Below are positions 7,899 to 15,745 of a stretch of DNA of 64,000 nucleotides, piece by piece. The stretch is from Streptomyces meridianus (GTDB lineage: Bacteria > Actinomycetota > Actinomycetes > Streptomycetales > Streptomycetaceae): assembly GCF_023703325.1 (NCBI RefSeq), contig NZ_JAMQGM010000027.1, positions 20,501-84,500 on the forward strand. Direction: 5' to 3'. The notes under the pieces are model-generated. The model ran no database searches. It was not told the origin of the DNA and worked only from the letters and a program-made list of their open reading frames with translations. Both the position numbers and the translations under genes were made by a program. The first letter of the stretch is position 1, and every line of letters begins with the position of its first letter.

Positions 7899-9053
7899 TC
7901 AGCCCTTGGTGTCGATGTCGTGGGCCTTTCCGGTCCCGGACCGGCCCAGATGACGGCAGGCGGAGGGGTAGGTGTCGCAGTAGCTCTTGAACTGCGGTGT
8001 GGAGGTCGCCGAGAGCATGGCGTGCACGACGGCCCGTGACAGGGCGTTCGCCGCAGCCGCGTCGATGTCGTTGAGCGCCGCCAGGTCGTCGAAGTTGTTG
8101 TTGCCCAGTTTCGGGCCTGTTCCGGTGGCCACGGCGAAGACCGTGTCGCCGTCCCCGTACGTGTTCGAGGGATTGATCGCCCTGGCCAGGCCGCCGGTGG
8201 CGACCTCGGCCATCCTGGTCGCCGCGCCGTTCTCCATGCTCGCGCTGGTGGCGACGATGGCGATCGTGGTACTGCGGCCCCTGTCGGGTCCGGGGCGGTC
8301 CTTGCACTCCGCACGCGAGGGCGTTCGCAGTCCGGCGAACTCCCCGCCGATGCCCAAGTGGGCTCCCAGCAGGGAGCAGTTCTTGGGATTCACCGGTGAA
8401 CCGGCTGCATTGACCACGACCAGAGCGCCGACCACGGTGCCGTCGTCCAGCCGGACGCTGGCCGTGCCCACGCCGCCCTTCAGCTCCGCGTCGCCCCGCC
8501 CGGCCAGGGCTCCCGTGCCGGCGCCGACGGTGCCCTGGCGCACCGGCCCGTCCGTGGCCTCGGCGACCGCCCGGTAGCCCCACGAAGCCGTGGGGCGGGC
8601 CCGTTCGTCGCCTCCGTTGCCGAGATCGTAGATCCCCGCCCCGGGGACGATCGGCACCCCCTCCACCCCGTGGTCCTCCAGCCAGCGCATCACGCCGGTG
8701 GCGACGTCCATGCCCCAGGAACTGCCCCCGGTGAGGACCACGGCGTCGACCCCGGGGTTGTACCTCGTGGGGCTGAGGATGTCGGTCATCCAGGTGCCGG
8801 GTGCGCCACCGCTCACGTCGACCCCCGCGACCGGTGCGTCCGGGGTGCGGATCACGGTGGACCCGGTGAGGTAGGGAAAGCGGGTCGACTGGACCTGGCC
8901 CACCTGGATTCCGGGGACGTCGGTGATGGCGTTGTACGGCCCCGGCAACCCGGCACCCGATGTGGCCGCCACGGGAGGGGCTGCGGAGCCGAGCGCGAGT
9001 GAGCCGGCCACGGCGCAGGCCGCGGCGGCAGCGAGAAGGGAGTTGAGTGACAT
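7899..9053 (-). CDS. P1 family peptidase (DmpA/NylC-like Ntn hydrolase), secreted
   Basis: 384-residue precursor with an N-terminal hydrophobic signal segment (about residues 5-30). The fold family comprises beta-aminopeptidases (DmpA) and nylon hydrolases (NylC) that self-cleave to expose a nucleophile. Family features include DVPGIQVGQVQ near the mature N-terminus, VVLTGGSSWGMD, and the segment RSTTIAIVATSA, where Thr262 or Thr263 (codons at about 8265-8270) is the likely N-terminal nucleophile by analogy with NylC. The ATG at 9053 has AGAGG 4 nt upstream and begins the signal peptide, so the longer frame start at 9095 is not used. Substrate is unknown: amide, beta-amino-acyl peptide or oligoamide. 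Confidence 0.8.
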   Translation of the reverse strand: MSLNSLLAAAAACAVAGSLALGSAAPPVAATSGAGLPGPYNAITDVPGIQVGQVQSTRFPYLTGSTVIRTPDAPVAGVDVSGGAPGTWMTDILSPTRYNPGVDAVVLTGGSSWGMDVATGVMRWLEDHGVEGVPIVPGAGIYDLGNGGDERARPTASWGYRAVAEATDGPVRQGTVGAGTGALAGRGDAELKGGVGTASVRLDDGTVVGALVVVNAAGSPVNPKNCSLLGAHLGIGGEFAGLRTPSRAECKDRPGPDRGRSTTIAIVATSASMENGAATRMAEVATGGLARAINPSNTYGDGDTVFAVATGTGPKLGNNNFDDLAALNDIDAAAANALSRAVVHAMLSATSTPQFKSYCDTYPSACRHLGRSGTGKAHDIDTKG

Positions 9054-9205
9054 GAGGCCTCTTTCCGTACGACTGTGTGCCGCTCTGCGGAGCACCGTCG
9101 TCGGGCGCCGCCGAGTCCGGAAGGTACCGGCGGCCGAAGGCCGTCACACGGAACAGGGCAGGTGTCTCGGCCGATCGGAGCAGTGGGCCGGGGCCGGATG
9201 AGCCG

Positions 9206-9238
9206 GCCGGCGGCACCGCGCGTGACGGTGCCGCCGGC
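9206..9238 (-). terminator. Hairpin terminator after the acyl-CoA dehydrogenase operon
   Basis: Perfect 13-bp stem (9206-9218 with 9226-9238) and 7-nt loop. It lies 29 bp past the stop of the minus-strand acyl-CoA dehydrogenase gene and before the promoter region of the peptidase gene. Confidence 0.7.
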
Positions 9239-9267
9239 TCGGGGCTCGGCGCAGGAGAGACGGGAGC

Positions 9268-10482
9268 TCAGAGGTGGCGCTTCAACTCACGGCGGGCCAG
9301 CGATCGCAGGTGCACCTCGTCCGGCCCGTCGGCCAGTTTCAGGGTGCGCGCGGCGGCCCACAGTTCGGCGAGGGGGAAGTCCTGGCTGACGCCGCCGGCG
9401 CCGTGCAGTTGCACCGCCCGGTCCAGGATGTCCACGACCGTGCGCGGCGTCGCGATCTTGATGGCCTGGATCTCGGTGTGCGCCCCGCGGTTGCCGACGG
9501 TGTCCATCAGCCAGGCCGTCTTCAGCACGAGCAGCCGGAGCTGCTCGACCGCGACCCGCGCGTCCCCGATCCACTGCTGCACGACGCCCTGCTGGGCCAG
9601 CGGCTTGCCGAACGCGGTACGGGAGACGGCCCGGCGGCACATCAGCTCGATCGCCCGCTCCGCCATGCCGATCAGGCGCATGCAGTGGTGGATCCGGCCG
9701 GGGCCGAGCCGGGCCTGCGCGATGGCGAAGCCGCCGCCCTCCTCGCCGACCAGGTTCGCCGCAGGAACGCGCACGCCGTCGAACACGACCTCGGCGTGAC
9801 CGCCGTGGTAGTGGTCCTCGTAGCCGTAGACGGTCATGGCCCGCCGGACCTCGAGGCCGGGCGTGTCCCGGGGGACCAGGACCATCGACTGCTGGCGACG
9901 CGGGTCCTGGCCGTCCGGGTCCGTCTTGCCCATCACGATGAGGATCCGGCACTGCGGGTTCATCGCCCCCGAGATGAACCACTTGCGTCCGGTGATGACG
10001 TAGTCGTCGCCGTCCCGCTCGATTCGCGTCTCGATGTTCGTGGCGTCCGAGGACGCGACGTCGGGCTCCGTCATCGCGAACGCGGAGCGGATCTCCCCGG
10101 CGAGCAGCGGCTCCAGCCACTGCCCCCGCTGCCGCTCGTCGCCGAACTGGGCCAGGAGCTCCATGTTCCCGGTGTCGGGGGCGGCGCAGTTGAGCGCGGT
10201 CGGGGCGAGCTGCGGGCTGCGTCCGGTGATCTCGGCGAGCGGCGCGTACTGCAGATTGGTCAGCCCGGCGCCGTACCCGGCGTCCGGGAGGAAGAGGTTC
10301 CACAGGCCCTGCCGGCGCGCCTCCGCCTTGAGCTCCTCCACCACCGGCGGCGTGTCCCAGGGCGAGTCGAGACGTGCGCGCTGCTCCGCGGCGGCCGCCT
10401 CGGCCGGGTACACGTGCTCGTCCATGAAGGCGAGGAGTTTGTCCTGCAGTTCCGCGGTGCGGGCGTCGAACGCGAAGTCCAT
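9268..10482 (-). CDS. Acyl-CoA dehydrogenase family protein (ACAD10/11-like)
   Basis: 404-residue flavoprotein that oxidises acyl-CoA esters. The N-terminal helical part, the middle strand domain (FAMTEPDVASSDATNI, RKWFISG) and the C-terminal helical domain ending in GAGGVSQDFPLAELWAAAR are all present. It lies 6 bp after the phosphotransferase-like gene on the same strand, the bacterial equivalent of the two-domain ACAD10/11 proteins in which a kinase domain and a dehydrogenase domain cooperate on 4-hydroxyacyl-CoAs. GGAAGG 10 nt before the ATG supports the start. It is probably controlled by the TetR operator at 11568-11587. Confidence 0.88.
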   Translation of the reverse strand: MDFAFDARTAELQDKLLAFMDEHVYPAEAAAAEQRARLDSPWDTPPVVEELKAEARRQGLWNLFLPDAGYGAGLTNLQYAPLAEITGRSPQLAPTALNCAAPDTGNMELLAQFGDERQRGQWLEPLLAGEIRSAFAMTEPDVASSDATNIETRIERDGDDYVITGRKWFISGAMNPQCRILIVMGKTDPDGQDPRRQQSMVLVPRDTPGLEVRRAMTVYGYEDHYHGGHAEVVFDGVRVPAANLVGEEGGGFAIAQARLGPGRIHHCMRLIGMAERAIELMCRRAVSRTAFGKPLAQQGVVQQWIGDARVAVEQLRLLVLKTAWLMDTVGNRGAHTEIQAIKIATPRTVVDILDRAVQLHGAGGVSQDFPLAELWAAARTLKLADGPDEVHLRSLARRELKRHL

Positions 10483-10488
10483 GGAGGT

Positions 10489-11511
10489 TCAGCCTTCCTG
10501 AAGGGTGGTGAGGCCGTTGCGGATGAAGCCCGGCACGAGGCCCCCGATCCGGTCGAAGCCCGCGCCGACGGTCTGTCCCCGGGTGTAGCGGTAGTGGATG
10601 CCCTCGAGGATGACCGCGAGCTTGAAATAGGCGAAGGCGGTGTACCAGGCGATGCCCGAGACGTCCCGGCCGGAGCCGGCGGCGTAGCGTTCGATCAGCT
10701 CGGCCGGCCGGGGGTGTCCCGGCGCGCCGCTCGTGGTGCTGACGGGCGATCCGGGCGTGTCCTGCTGCTCGCTGTACATCACCAGGAGGCCGAGGTCGGT
10801 GAGCGGGTCGCCCAGCGTCGACATCTCCCAGTCCAGGACGGCGTTGATCCGGTCGTCGGCGCCGACCAGTACGTTGTCGAGCCGGTAGTCGCCGTGGACG
10901 ACCGCCGGTGCGGGGGAGCCCGGCAGTGCCGCGCCCAGCGCCCGGTGCAGTTCGTCGATGCCGGGCAGGTCGCGATTGCGGGATGCCTCCAACTGCTTTC
11001 CCCAACGCCGCAGTTGGCGCTCGAGGAAACCCTCGGGGCGGCCGAAGTCGCCGAGGCCTGCCGACTCCGGGTCCACGGAGTGCAGTGAGACCAGGGTGTC
11101 CACGAGCGCCAGCACCACGCCGCGGGTGCGCTCCGGACCGAGGACGGCCAGTTCTCCGCTCCTGCGGTACGGCGTGCCCGCCACGAATTCCATGACGTAG
11201 AACGGGGACCCGAGCACCGCGTCGTCCTCGCACAGCAGCACGGTGCGCGGGACCGGGACGGCCGTCGGGTGCAGCGCGCTGATCACCCGGTGCTCCCGGG
11301 ACATGTCGTGCGCCGTCGCCAGAACGTGGCCGAGCGGCGGTCTGCGCACCACCCAGCGGGAGGAACCGTCGCCGATCCGGTAGGTCAGGTTTGACCGGCC
11401 GCCCTCGATCAGTTCGCCGTCCAGCGGTCCGGCGACGAGGCCGGGGCGCTCCCGGTCCAGATGGGTCCGGAGCCGCTCGAGATCGAGGCCGGGGGGATGG
11501 GAGTTGGCCAT
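10489..11511 (-). CDS. Phosphotransferase family protein (APH fold, ACAD10/11 partner)
   Basis: 340 residues with the aminoglycoside-phosphotransferase fold: catalytic loop VVHGDYRLDNVLV and metal-binding AVLDWEMSTLGDP. In ACAD10/11-type systems such kinases phosphorylate the 4-hydroxyl of hydroxyacyl-CoA so that the dehydrogenase partner can eliminate phosphate. That role is inferred from the adjoining acyl-CoA dehydrogenase gene rather than antibiotic resistance. It is the first gene of the operon; GAGGAG lies 9 nt before the ATG, and a 20-bp operator-like palindrome about 57 bp upstream matches the SDR operon. Confidence 0.82.
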   Translation of the reverse strand: MANSHPPGLDLERLRTHLDRERPGLVAGPLDGELIEGGRSNLTYRIGDGSSRWVVRRPPLGHVLATAHDMSREHRVISALHPTAVPVPRTVLLCEDDAVLGSPFYVMEFVAGTPYRRSGELAVLGPERTRGVVLALVDTLVSLHSVDPESAGLGDFGRPEGFLERQLRRWGKQLEASRNRDLPGIDELHRALGAALPGSPAPAVVHGDYRLDNVLVGADDRINAVLDWEMSTLGDPLTDLGLLVMYSEQQDTPGSPVSTTSGAPGHPRPAELIERYAAGSGRDVSGIAWYTAFAYFKLAVILEGIHYRYTRGQTVGAGFDRIGGLVPGFIRNGLTTLQEG

Positions 11512-11567
11512 GGGCGGGTGCTCCTCGGAGGGTGGGAACGACAGGGACGCGGATCACGTGAACTCAT

Positions 11568-11587
11568 CATGCCGACCAGTCGGTATG
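11568..11587. promoter_or_regulatory. Putative TetR-family operator before the acyl-CoA dehydrogenase operon
   Basis: CATGCCGACCAGTCGGTATG is a 20-bp palindrome with 8 of 10 symmetric positions, located 57-76 bp upstream of the minus-strand start. One half on the complementary strand (CATACCGACT) is identical to the half-site before the SDR / acyl-CoA ligase / TetR operon at 4703-4712. Confidence 0.6.
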
Positions 11588-11686
11588 GCGTCCAGTGCCC
11601 GAGGGCGAGCAGGATGCGGGGTCCGCCGGCCGGCCGGCCGGAGCGGAGCCCGGCCCGTGTCGCCGTGCCCCGGCGGACCGGTCGGT

Positions 11687-11995
11687 TCAGGGCAGCGTCA
11701 CCGCGCCGAGCACGGCGAGCGCCACGGTGCAGGCGGTGACGAGCAGGGCGGTCGCCGGCACCAGATCCGCGGGACGGGCTGAACCGAGCTGGTGCATCCG
11801 CCGCTGAGCCGTCGCCAGGAACACCAGCAGCAGCCCGACCGAAAGGGCCACGCCCAGCAACGCCGCCGGGGCCGCCCCCCGGCGCGCCGCCTCCCGCGCC
11901 GCGAGCACGACGACCACCGCGGCGGACAGGGTGGTGCGCCGCCATGCCAGGCGGGTCCGCTCCGGCTGCAGCCCAGGGTCCTGCACCGGGGGCAC
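11687..11995 (-). CDS. DUF202 family membrane protein
   Basis: 102-residue protein with three predicted membrane helices. The N-terminal LQPERTRLAWRRTTL is the typical DUF202 entry motif (ERTxLAWxRT), followed by hydrophobic segments at about 25-42, 45-62 and 80-100. GTG start. It directly follows another DUF202 protein (3 bp after its stop) and the two form an operon, an arrangement common in actinobacteria. The molecular function of the family is not established. Confidence 0.75.
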   Translation of the reverse strand: MPPVQDPGLQPERTRLAWRRTTLSAAVVVVLAAREAARRGAAPAALLGVALSVGLLLVFLATAQRRMHQLGSARPADLVPATALLVTACTVALAVLGAVTLP

Positions 11996-11998
11996 GCT

Positions 11999-12424
11999 CT
12001 ACCTCCCCCAGCCGAGCGCCACGGCGAGCACCATCACCGCGGCGACCGCGCCGAGCCCGAGGGCCAGCAGAGCCGGGAACCGGCTCGCCGGGAGGTCCTC
12101 GCCGCGTCGCATGGCGCGCTCGCACTGCTGCCAGTGGTTGACCGCCCGCACCGCGCACAGCGCGCCGCCGGTCAGCAGCGCCAGGGCGATCGAGGTGCGG
12201 AGCACGTAGTGCAGGTCGGGCAGGAACTGGGACACCGCGAAACCGCCGCCCACCAGGGCCAGCGCCGTGCGCAGCCAGGCCAGGAAGGTGCGCTCGTTGG
12301 CCAGCGAGAACCGGTAGTCCGGAGTCTCGCCCTCGTTGCGGATACGCTCGGGGAACAGCCAGCGGCGGAGGCTGTCGGCCGCCGTCCTGAACCCGCGTAC
12401 GGCAGCCTGCGCGGGAGTGATCAT
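11999..12424 (-). CDS. YidH/DUF202 family membrane protein
   Basis: 141 residues with three membrane helices and the DUF202 signature FSLANERTFLAWLRTALAL at about 40-58. The longer N-terminus with WLFPERIR is typical of the YidH subgroup. ATG start. It is co-transcribed with the second DUF202 gene downstream; the Nudix-like gene immediately upstream on the same strand ends 10 bp before its start. Function unknown. Confidence 0.78.
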   Translation of the reverse strand: MITPAQAAVRGFRTAADSLRRWLFPERIRNEGETPDYRFSLANERTFLAWLRTALALVGGGFAVSQFLPDLHYVLRTSIALALLTGGALCAVRAVNHWQQCERAMRRGEDLPASRFPALLALGLGAVAAVMVLAVALGWGR

Positions 12425-12434
12425 GCCGGGCAGC

Positions 12435-12923
12435 CTACTGCGGCGGGTACGGGTGTCCGGCGGCCCGGTGGTGCGCTTCGAGACCTTCCGGCACCCACTC
12501 CCACTCGTCCAGCCGCCGCTCGAGTTCCTCGTCGGTCAGGAACGCGTGCCACGCCACCTCTTCGGGCTGCGGCGCGACCGGCTGATCGCAGCGCACCTCG
12601 TACACCCGCAGCCACCACAGGTGTTCCGGTGATTCGTACCGGAAGGTGAACAGCGGGGTGGGGGCGGGAACCGCGTCGTAGGACTCGCCTGCGCCCACCA
12701 CGCCGCCGACGAACATGTCGTAGCGGGACGGGAACAGCAGCTTGGCGGCCGTCCGGCGGTGCACGAACTGTCGTCCCTGCCCGTCCCGGACCCGGACGGC
12801 CACCGCCCGGTGGCACAGTCTCCGGACGGTGGCCTCGCCGCGCGGCGCGTGCCCCACGACGCAGTCCTCGTCGTCGACGATGTCCAGGAGTTCGTCCGCA
12901 TCGCGGTGTGCCGGGCCGTCCAC
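12435..12923 (-). CDS. Nudix-like protein lacking the Nudix box (probably inactive)
   Basis: About 162 residues resembling the YfcD / isopentenyl-diphosphate-isomerase-like Nudix group: LLDIVDDEDCVVGHAPRGE at the N-terminus, FVHRRTAAKLLFPSRYDMFVGG and a C-terminal VYEVR strand. After GGVVGAGESYDA the sequence passes straight to VPAPTPLFTFRY, so the catalytic helix REAxEELG expected there is absent, an in-frame loss of roughly 12 codons near 12680-12690. Without these metal-binding Glu residues hydrolase activity is not expected. The start is uncertain: GTG at 12923 is used, with TTG at 12935 as alternative, and no good ribosome binding site is seen. It may be a decaying gene or a non-catalytic paralogue. 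Confidence 0.7.
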   Translation of the reverse strand: MDGPAHRDADELLDIVDDEDCVVGHAPRGEATVRRLCHRAVAVRVRDGQGRQFVHRRTAAKLLFPSRYDMFVGGVVGAGESYDAVPAPTPLFTFRYESPEHLWWLRVYEVRCDQPVAPQPEEVAWHAFLTDEELERRLDEWEWVPEGLEAHHRAAGHPYPPQ

Positions 12924-13199
12924 GCGGCCACTCAACCAGTGCTGCCCGGGGTGCCGTCCCGCCCGCCGCGGACGTGCCCGTCCGGCGCAGAGCGCGGACG
13001 ACTTGTGAACGGTCCGCAGGTGTGCTGGGTGCGCGCGGCTCCGACCTTGACGCGGGACCGTGACTGACGCTTTGCTGTGCGTGATCATCGCCGCCGGTTT
13101 TGTGGCCGGTGTGCGGGCGGGCCCGGCATGTCGGGATCCGTACGCGGGACACTCACGAGGGGGCCTGGAAGTGACGTGCACGGCCGGGGAAGCGCACGG

Positions 13200-14150
13200 A
13201 TGAGTCCGCTGCCACGGGTGAGACGCCGTTCGGGAGCCAGGGGCGGCTTGGTCTGGGATCCGGCCATGGGCGACAGCGCTCTGGCGGCTGTCCGCACCGC
13301 ACTCGGGCAGGGGCGCTGGATCGAGGCCCGCGCCCTGCTCACGGAGACGGGCGACGACTGGGATCTGCGCGGCCATCGGATGCTGGTACTGGCCGAGTGC
13401 TCCACGAGCGCCGCCTGGGCCCGGGAATGGCAGCTGGCGGAACCCGAGAGCGCGGATGCGGCGGGCCTGTTGGGCTGCGCGATGGTGTTCCGCGCGCTGT
13501 GCGGCCGGGAGCGGACCGAGGCGGCACGTGAGGCCTGCCACGCCGCGGCGCGCATGGCCCCGCCGGATCCGACGCCCTGGCTCGCGCTCCTGATCCTCGC
13601 CCGCCGGACCGGGACCGACGAGGAGCGCATGCGGATCTTCGACCAGGTCCGGGGCCGGCATCGCGACCACCACCACGCGCACCACCTGATGACGGCCTGT
13701 CTCGCGGAGCGAATGCGCGGACCGGACAATGATCCGTTCCACGAGGTGTACGAGTTCGCCACCTGGGTCGCCGGACAGGCCCCGGCGGGCTCGCCGTTGT
13801 GTGCCCTGCCCGTGATCGCCCACGCCGAGCGCTACCGGGTGCTCGCCGCCGCCGGTGTCGAACCGGGCGACCCGGCCGATTCCGGGCACTGGAAGGGCCG
13901 CCGGGCCCGGCAGGTCATGAAGTCGGCCTTCGACTGGTGGCCGGAGAGCAGTGCGAGACGGCATCCGCGGCGTCTCGTGGACCTCAACTTCCTTGCGCAC
14001 GCCACGTTCTACGCGGGTAGCCGGATCGAGGCCACCGCGCTCTTCGACCGGATCGGCCCGCATGTGACCCGGGCGCCGTGGTCGTACCCCGACCGCGATC
14101 CGTACCAGGCCTTCCGGGCGGCACACCGCACCGCGCTCGGATCGGCGTGA
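13200..14150 (+). CDS. Conserved hypothetical protein, helical repeat-like
   Basis: 316 residues from ATG 13200, which has GGGGAAG about 9 nt upstream; the open frame extends further upstream without a better start. The sequence is Ala, Arg and Trp rich with repeated helical segments (ALLTETGDDWDLRGHRMLVLAE, AACHAAARMAPPDPTPWLALLILARR pattern) resembling tetratricopeptide-type repeats, so a soluble alpha-helical scaffold is likely. No catalytic motif or signal peptide is visible. It precedes the permease / amine oxidase pair by 56 bp on the same strand, but a functional link is unproven. I do not recognise a named family. Confidence 0.6.
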   Translation: MSPLPRVRRRSGARGGLVWDPAMGDSALAAVRTALGQGRWIEARALLTETGDDWDLRGHRMLVLAECSTSAAWAREWQLAEPESADAAGLLGCAMVFRALCGRERTEAAREACHAAARMAPPDPTPWLALLILARRTGTDEERMRIFDQVRGRHRDHHHAHHLMTACLAERMRGPDNDPFHEVYEFATWVAGQAPAGSPLCALPVIAHAERYRVLAAAGVEPGDPADSGHWKGRRARQVMKSAFDWWPESSARRHPRRLVDLNFLAHATFYAGSRIEATALFDRIGPHVTRAPWSYPDRDPYQAFRAAHRTALGSA

Positions 14151-14206
14151 CCCATCGGCGTGACATCCCCATCGGCAGCACATTCCATCGGAAGGACTCG
14201 GCAGCG

Positions 14207-15745
14207 ATGCTGACGGAGCGTACGAGCGACATCTCCACCTACAAGGGCCAGGAACGGGCGCTGCGCGCGGACCGCATCGGCACGGCCGGCCTGCTGCTGT
14301 CCGTCCTGGCGGCGAGCGCGCCGCTCATGGTGGTCGCGGGTGTCATGCCCACCACATACCAGGTCATGGACATCGTGGGCCAGCCCCTGCTCTTCGTCGT
14401 CCTCGGCGTCATCATGGCCCTGTTCAGCGTGGGATATGCCGAGATGAGCCGGCACGTCCACAACGCGGGCGCCTTCTACGCCTACATAGCCCGCGGACTC
14501 GGCGGGACGGCCGGTGCCGGCGCCTCGTTCGTGGCCCTCGTGGCCTACAGCGCCATGCAGACCGGCATCTACGGCATCTTCGGCTTCGAGGTCGCAGGGC
14601 TCCTGGCCCAGCACGCCGGACTGACGGTCGCCTGGTGGATCCCGGCACTGTTCGCCCTGCTGGTCACCGGAGTGCTCGGCGCCCTCAAGATCGATCTCAA
14701 TGCCAAGGTGCTCGGCGCCGTCCTCCTCGTCGAATGCGCGCTGATCCTCGTCTTCGACTACTCCTTCGCCGCCGACCCCGGTGCCGAAGGGGTCTCCCTG
14801 CACGCCTTCGACCCCGCGACGCTCGCCGGCGCCGGGCTCGGCACCGCGCTCTGCTTCACCGCCGCCTCCTTCGTCGGCTTCGAGCAGGCCCCCGTCTACG
14901 CCGAGGAGACCAGCCGGCCGCAGACCGTCGTCGCCCGCGTCATGTACCTCGCAGTCGGCATCGTCGCCGTCTTCTTCGCCCTGAGCTCGTGGCTCATCGG
15001 CGTCGCCTCGGGGCCGTCCCAGGTCCTCGCCGAGGCCGACAAGCAAGGGCCCGGCCTGATCTTCTTCCTCAGCGAGGCCCGGCTCGGGTCCGTCTTCGCC
15101 GACCTGCTCCACCTCTTCTTCGTCACCGGCATGTTCGCGTCCATGCTCAGCTTCCACAACGTCGTCGCCCGCTACGCCTTCGCCATGGGCCGCGAGGGAC
15201 TGCTGCCCTCCGCCGTCGGCAGGACCGCCAGGTCCAGCGGTGCCCCCGCCGTCGGCTCGCTGCTCCAGAGCGTGGTGGCGCTGGTCGTCGTCGCGGCCTT
15301 CGCCGTCACCGACGACAAGCCCGTCGGCGACCCGACCGCGCCCGTACTCCGCCTGTTCGCCTGGCTCGGGAACGTCGGGGCGCTCGGGATCATCCTCCTC
15401 ATGGCGACCGCGTCCGCCGCCGTCATCGCCTTCTTCTCCCGCAGGGGCGCCGCCGCAGCCCAGGCACCCCGGTTGGCCTGCGCCGCGCTGGCCGGAGCCG
15501 CGCTCGTCGTGATCCTGGTCTACGCAGTGAAGGACTTCGACGTCCTCGTCGGTGCCTCCGAGGAATCGCTCCTCAGCCTGCTGCTGCCCGGCACCATCGC
15601 GCTCGCCGCCCTCGTGGGCCTCGTCCACGGTGCGGTGCTGCGCCGCCGCAGGCCGCAGACCCATGCCCGCATCGGACTGGGCAACGAGGCGTTCCGGCTC
15701 GAGCAGGCCGCGGCCTCCCGGAACGCCGAGGGGGACCGGACGTGA
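14207..15745 (+). CDS. APC superfamily amino acid/amine permease
   Basis: 512-residue integral membrane transporter with about 12 hydrophobic helices. The first helix carries SAPLMVVAGVMPTTY, the broken helix 1 expected for LeuT-fold APC permeases. The ATG at 14207 is 10 nt after GGAAGGA. Its stop overlaps the GTG start of a copper amine oxidase, so the pair is translationally coupled; uptake of a primary amine for oxidation is the most likely role. Specificity within APC (amino acid versus amine) cannot be read from sequence. Confidence 0.85.
   Translation: MLTERTSDISTYKGQERALRADRIGTAGLLLSVLAASAPLMVVAGVMPTTYQVMDIVGQPLLFVVLGVIMALFSVGYAEMSRHVHNAGAFYAYIARGLGGTAGAGASFVALVAYSAMQTGIYGIFGFEVAGLLAQHAGLTVAWWIPALFALLVTGVLGALKIDLNAKVLGAVLLVECALILVFDYSFAADPGAEGVSLHAFDPATLAGAGLGTALCFTAASFVGFEQAPVYAEETSRPQTVVARVMYLAVGIVAVFFALSSWLIGVASGPSQVLAEADKQGPGLIFFLSEARLGSVFADLLHLFFVTGMFASMLSFHNVVARYAFAMGREGLLPSAVGRTARSSGAPAVGSLLQSVVALVVVAAFAVTDDKPVGDPTAPVLRLFAWLGNVGALGIILLMATASAAVIAFFSRRGAAAAQAPRLACAALAGAALVVILVYAVKDFDVLVGASEESLLSLLLPGTIALAALVGLVHGAVLRRRRPQTHARIGLGNEAFRLEQAAASRNAEGDRT

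Noticed and set aside
10489..11511. Aminoglycoside resistance kinase
   Set aside because: APH fold motifs are present, but the coupled acyl-CoA dehydrogenase and the ACAD10/11 resemblance indicate fatty-acyl metabolism.
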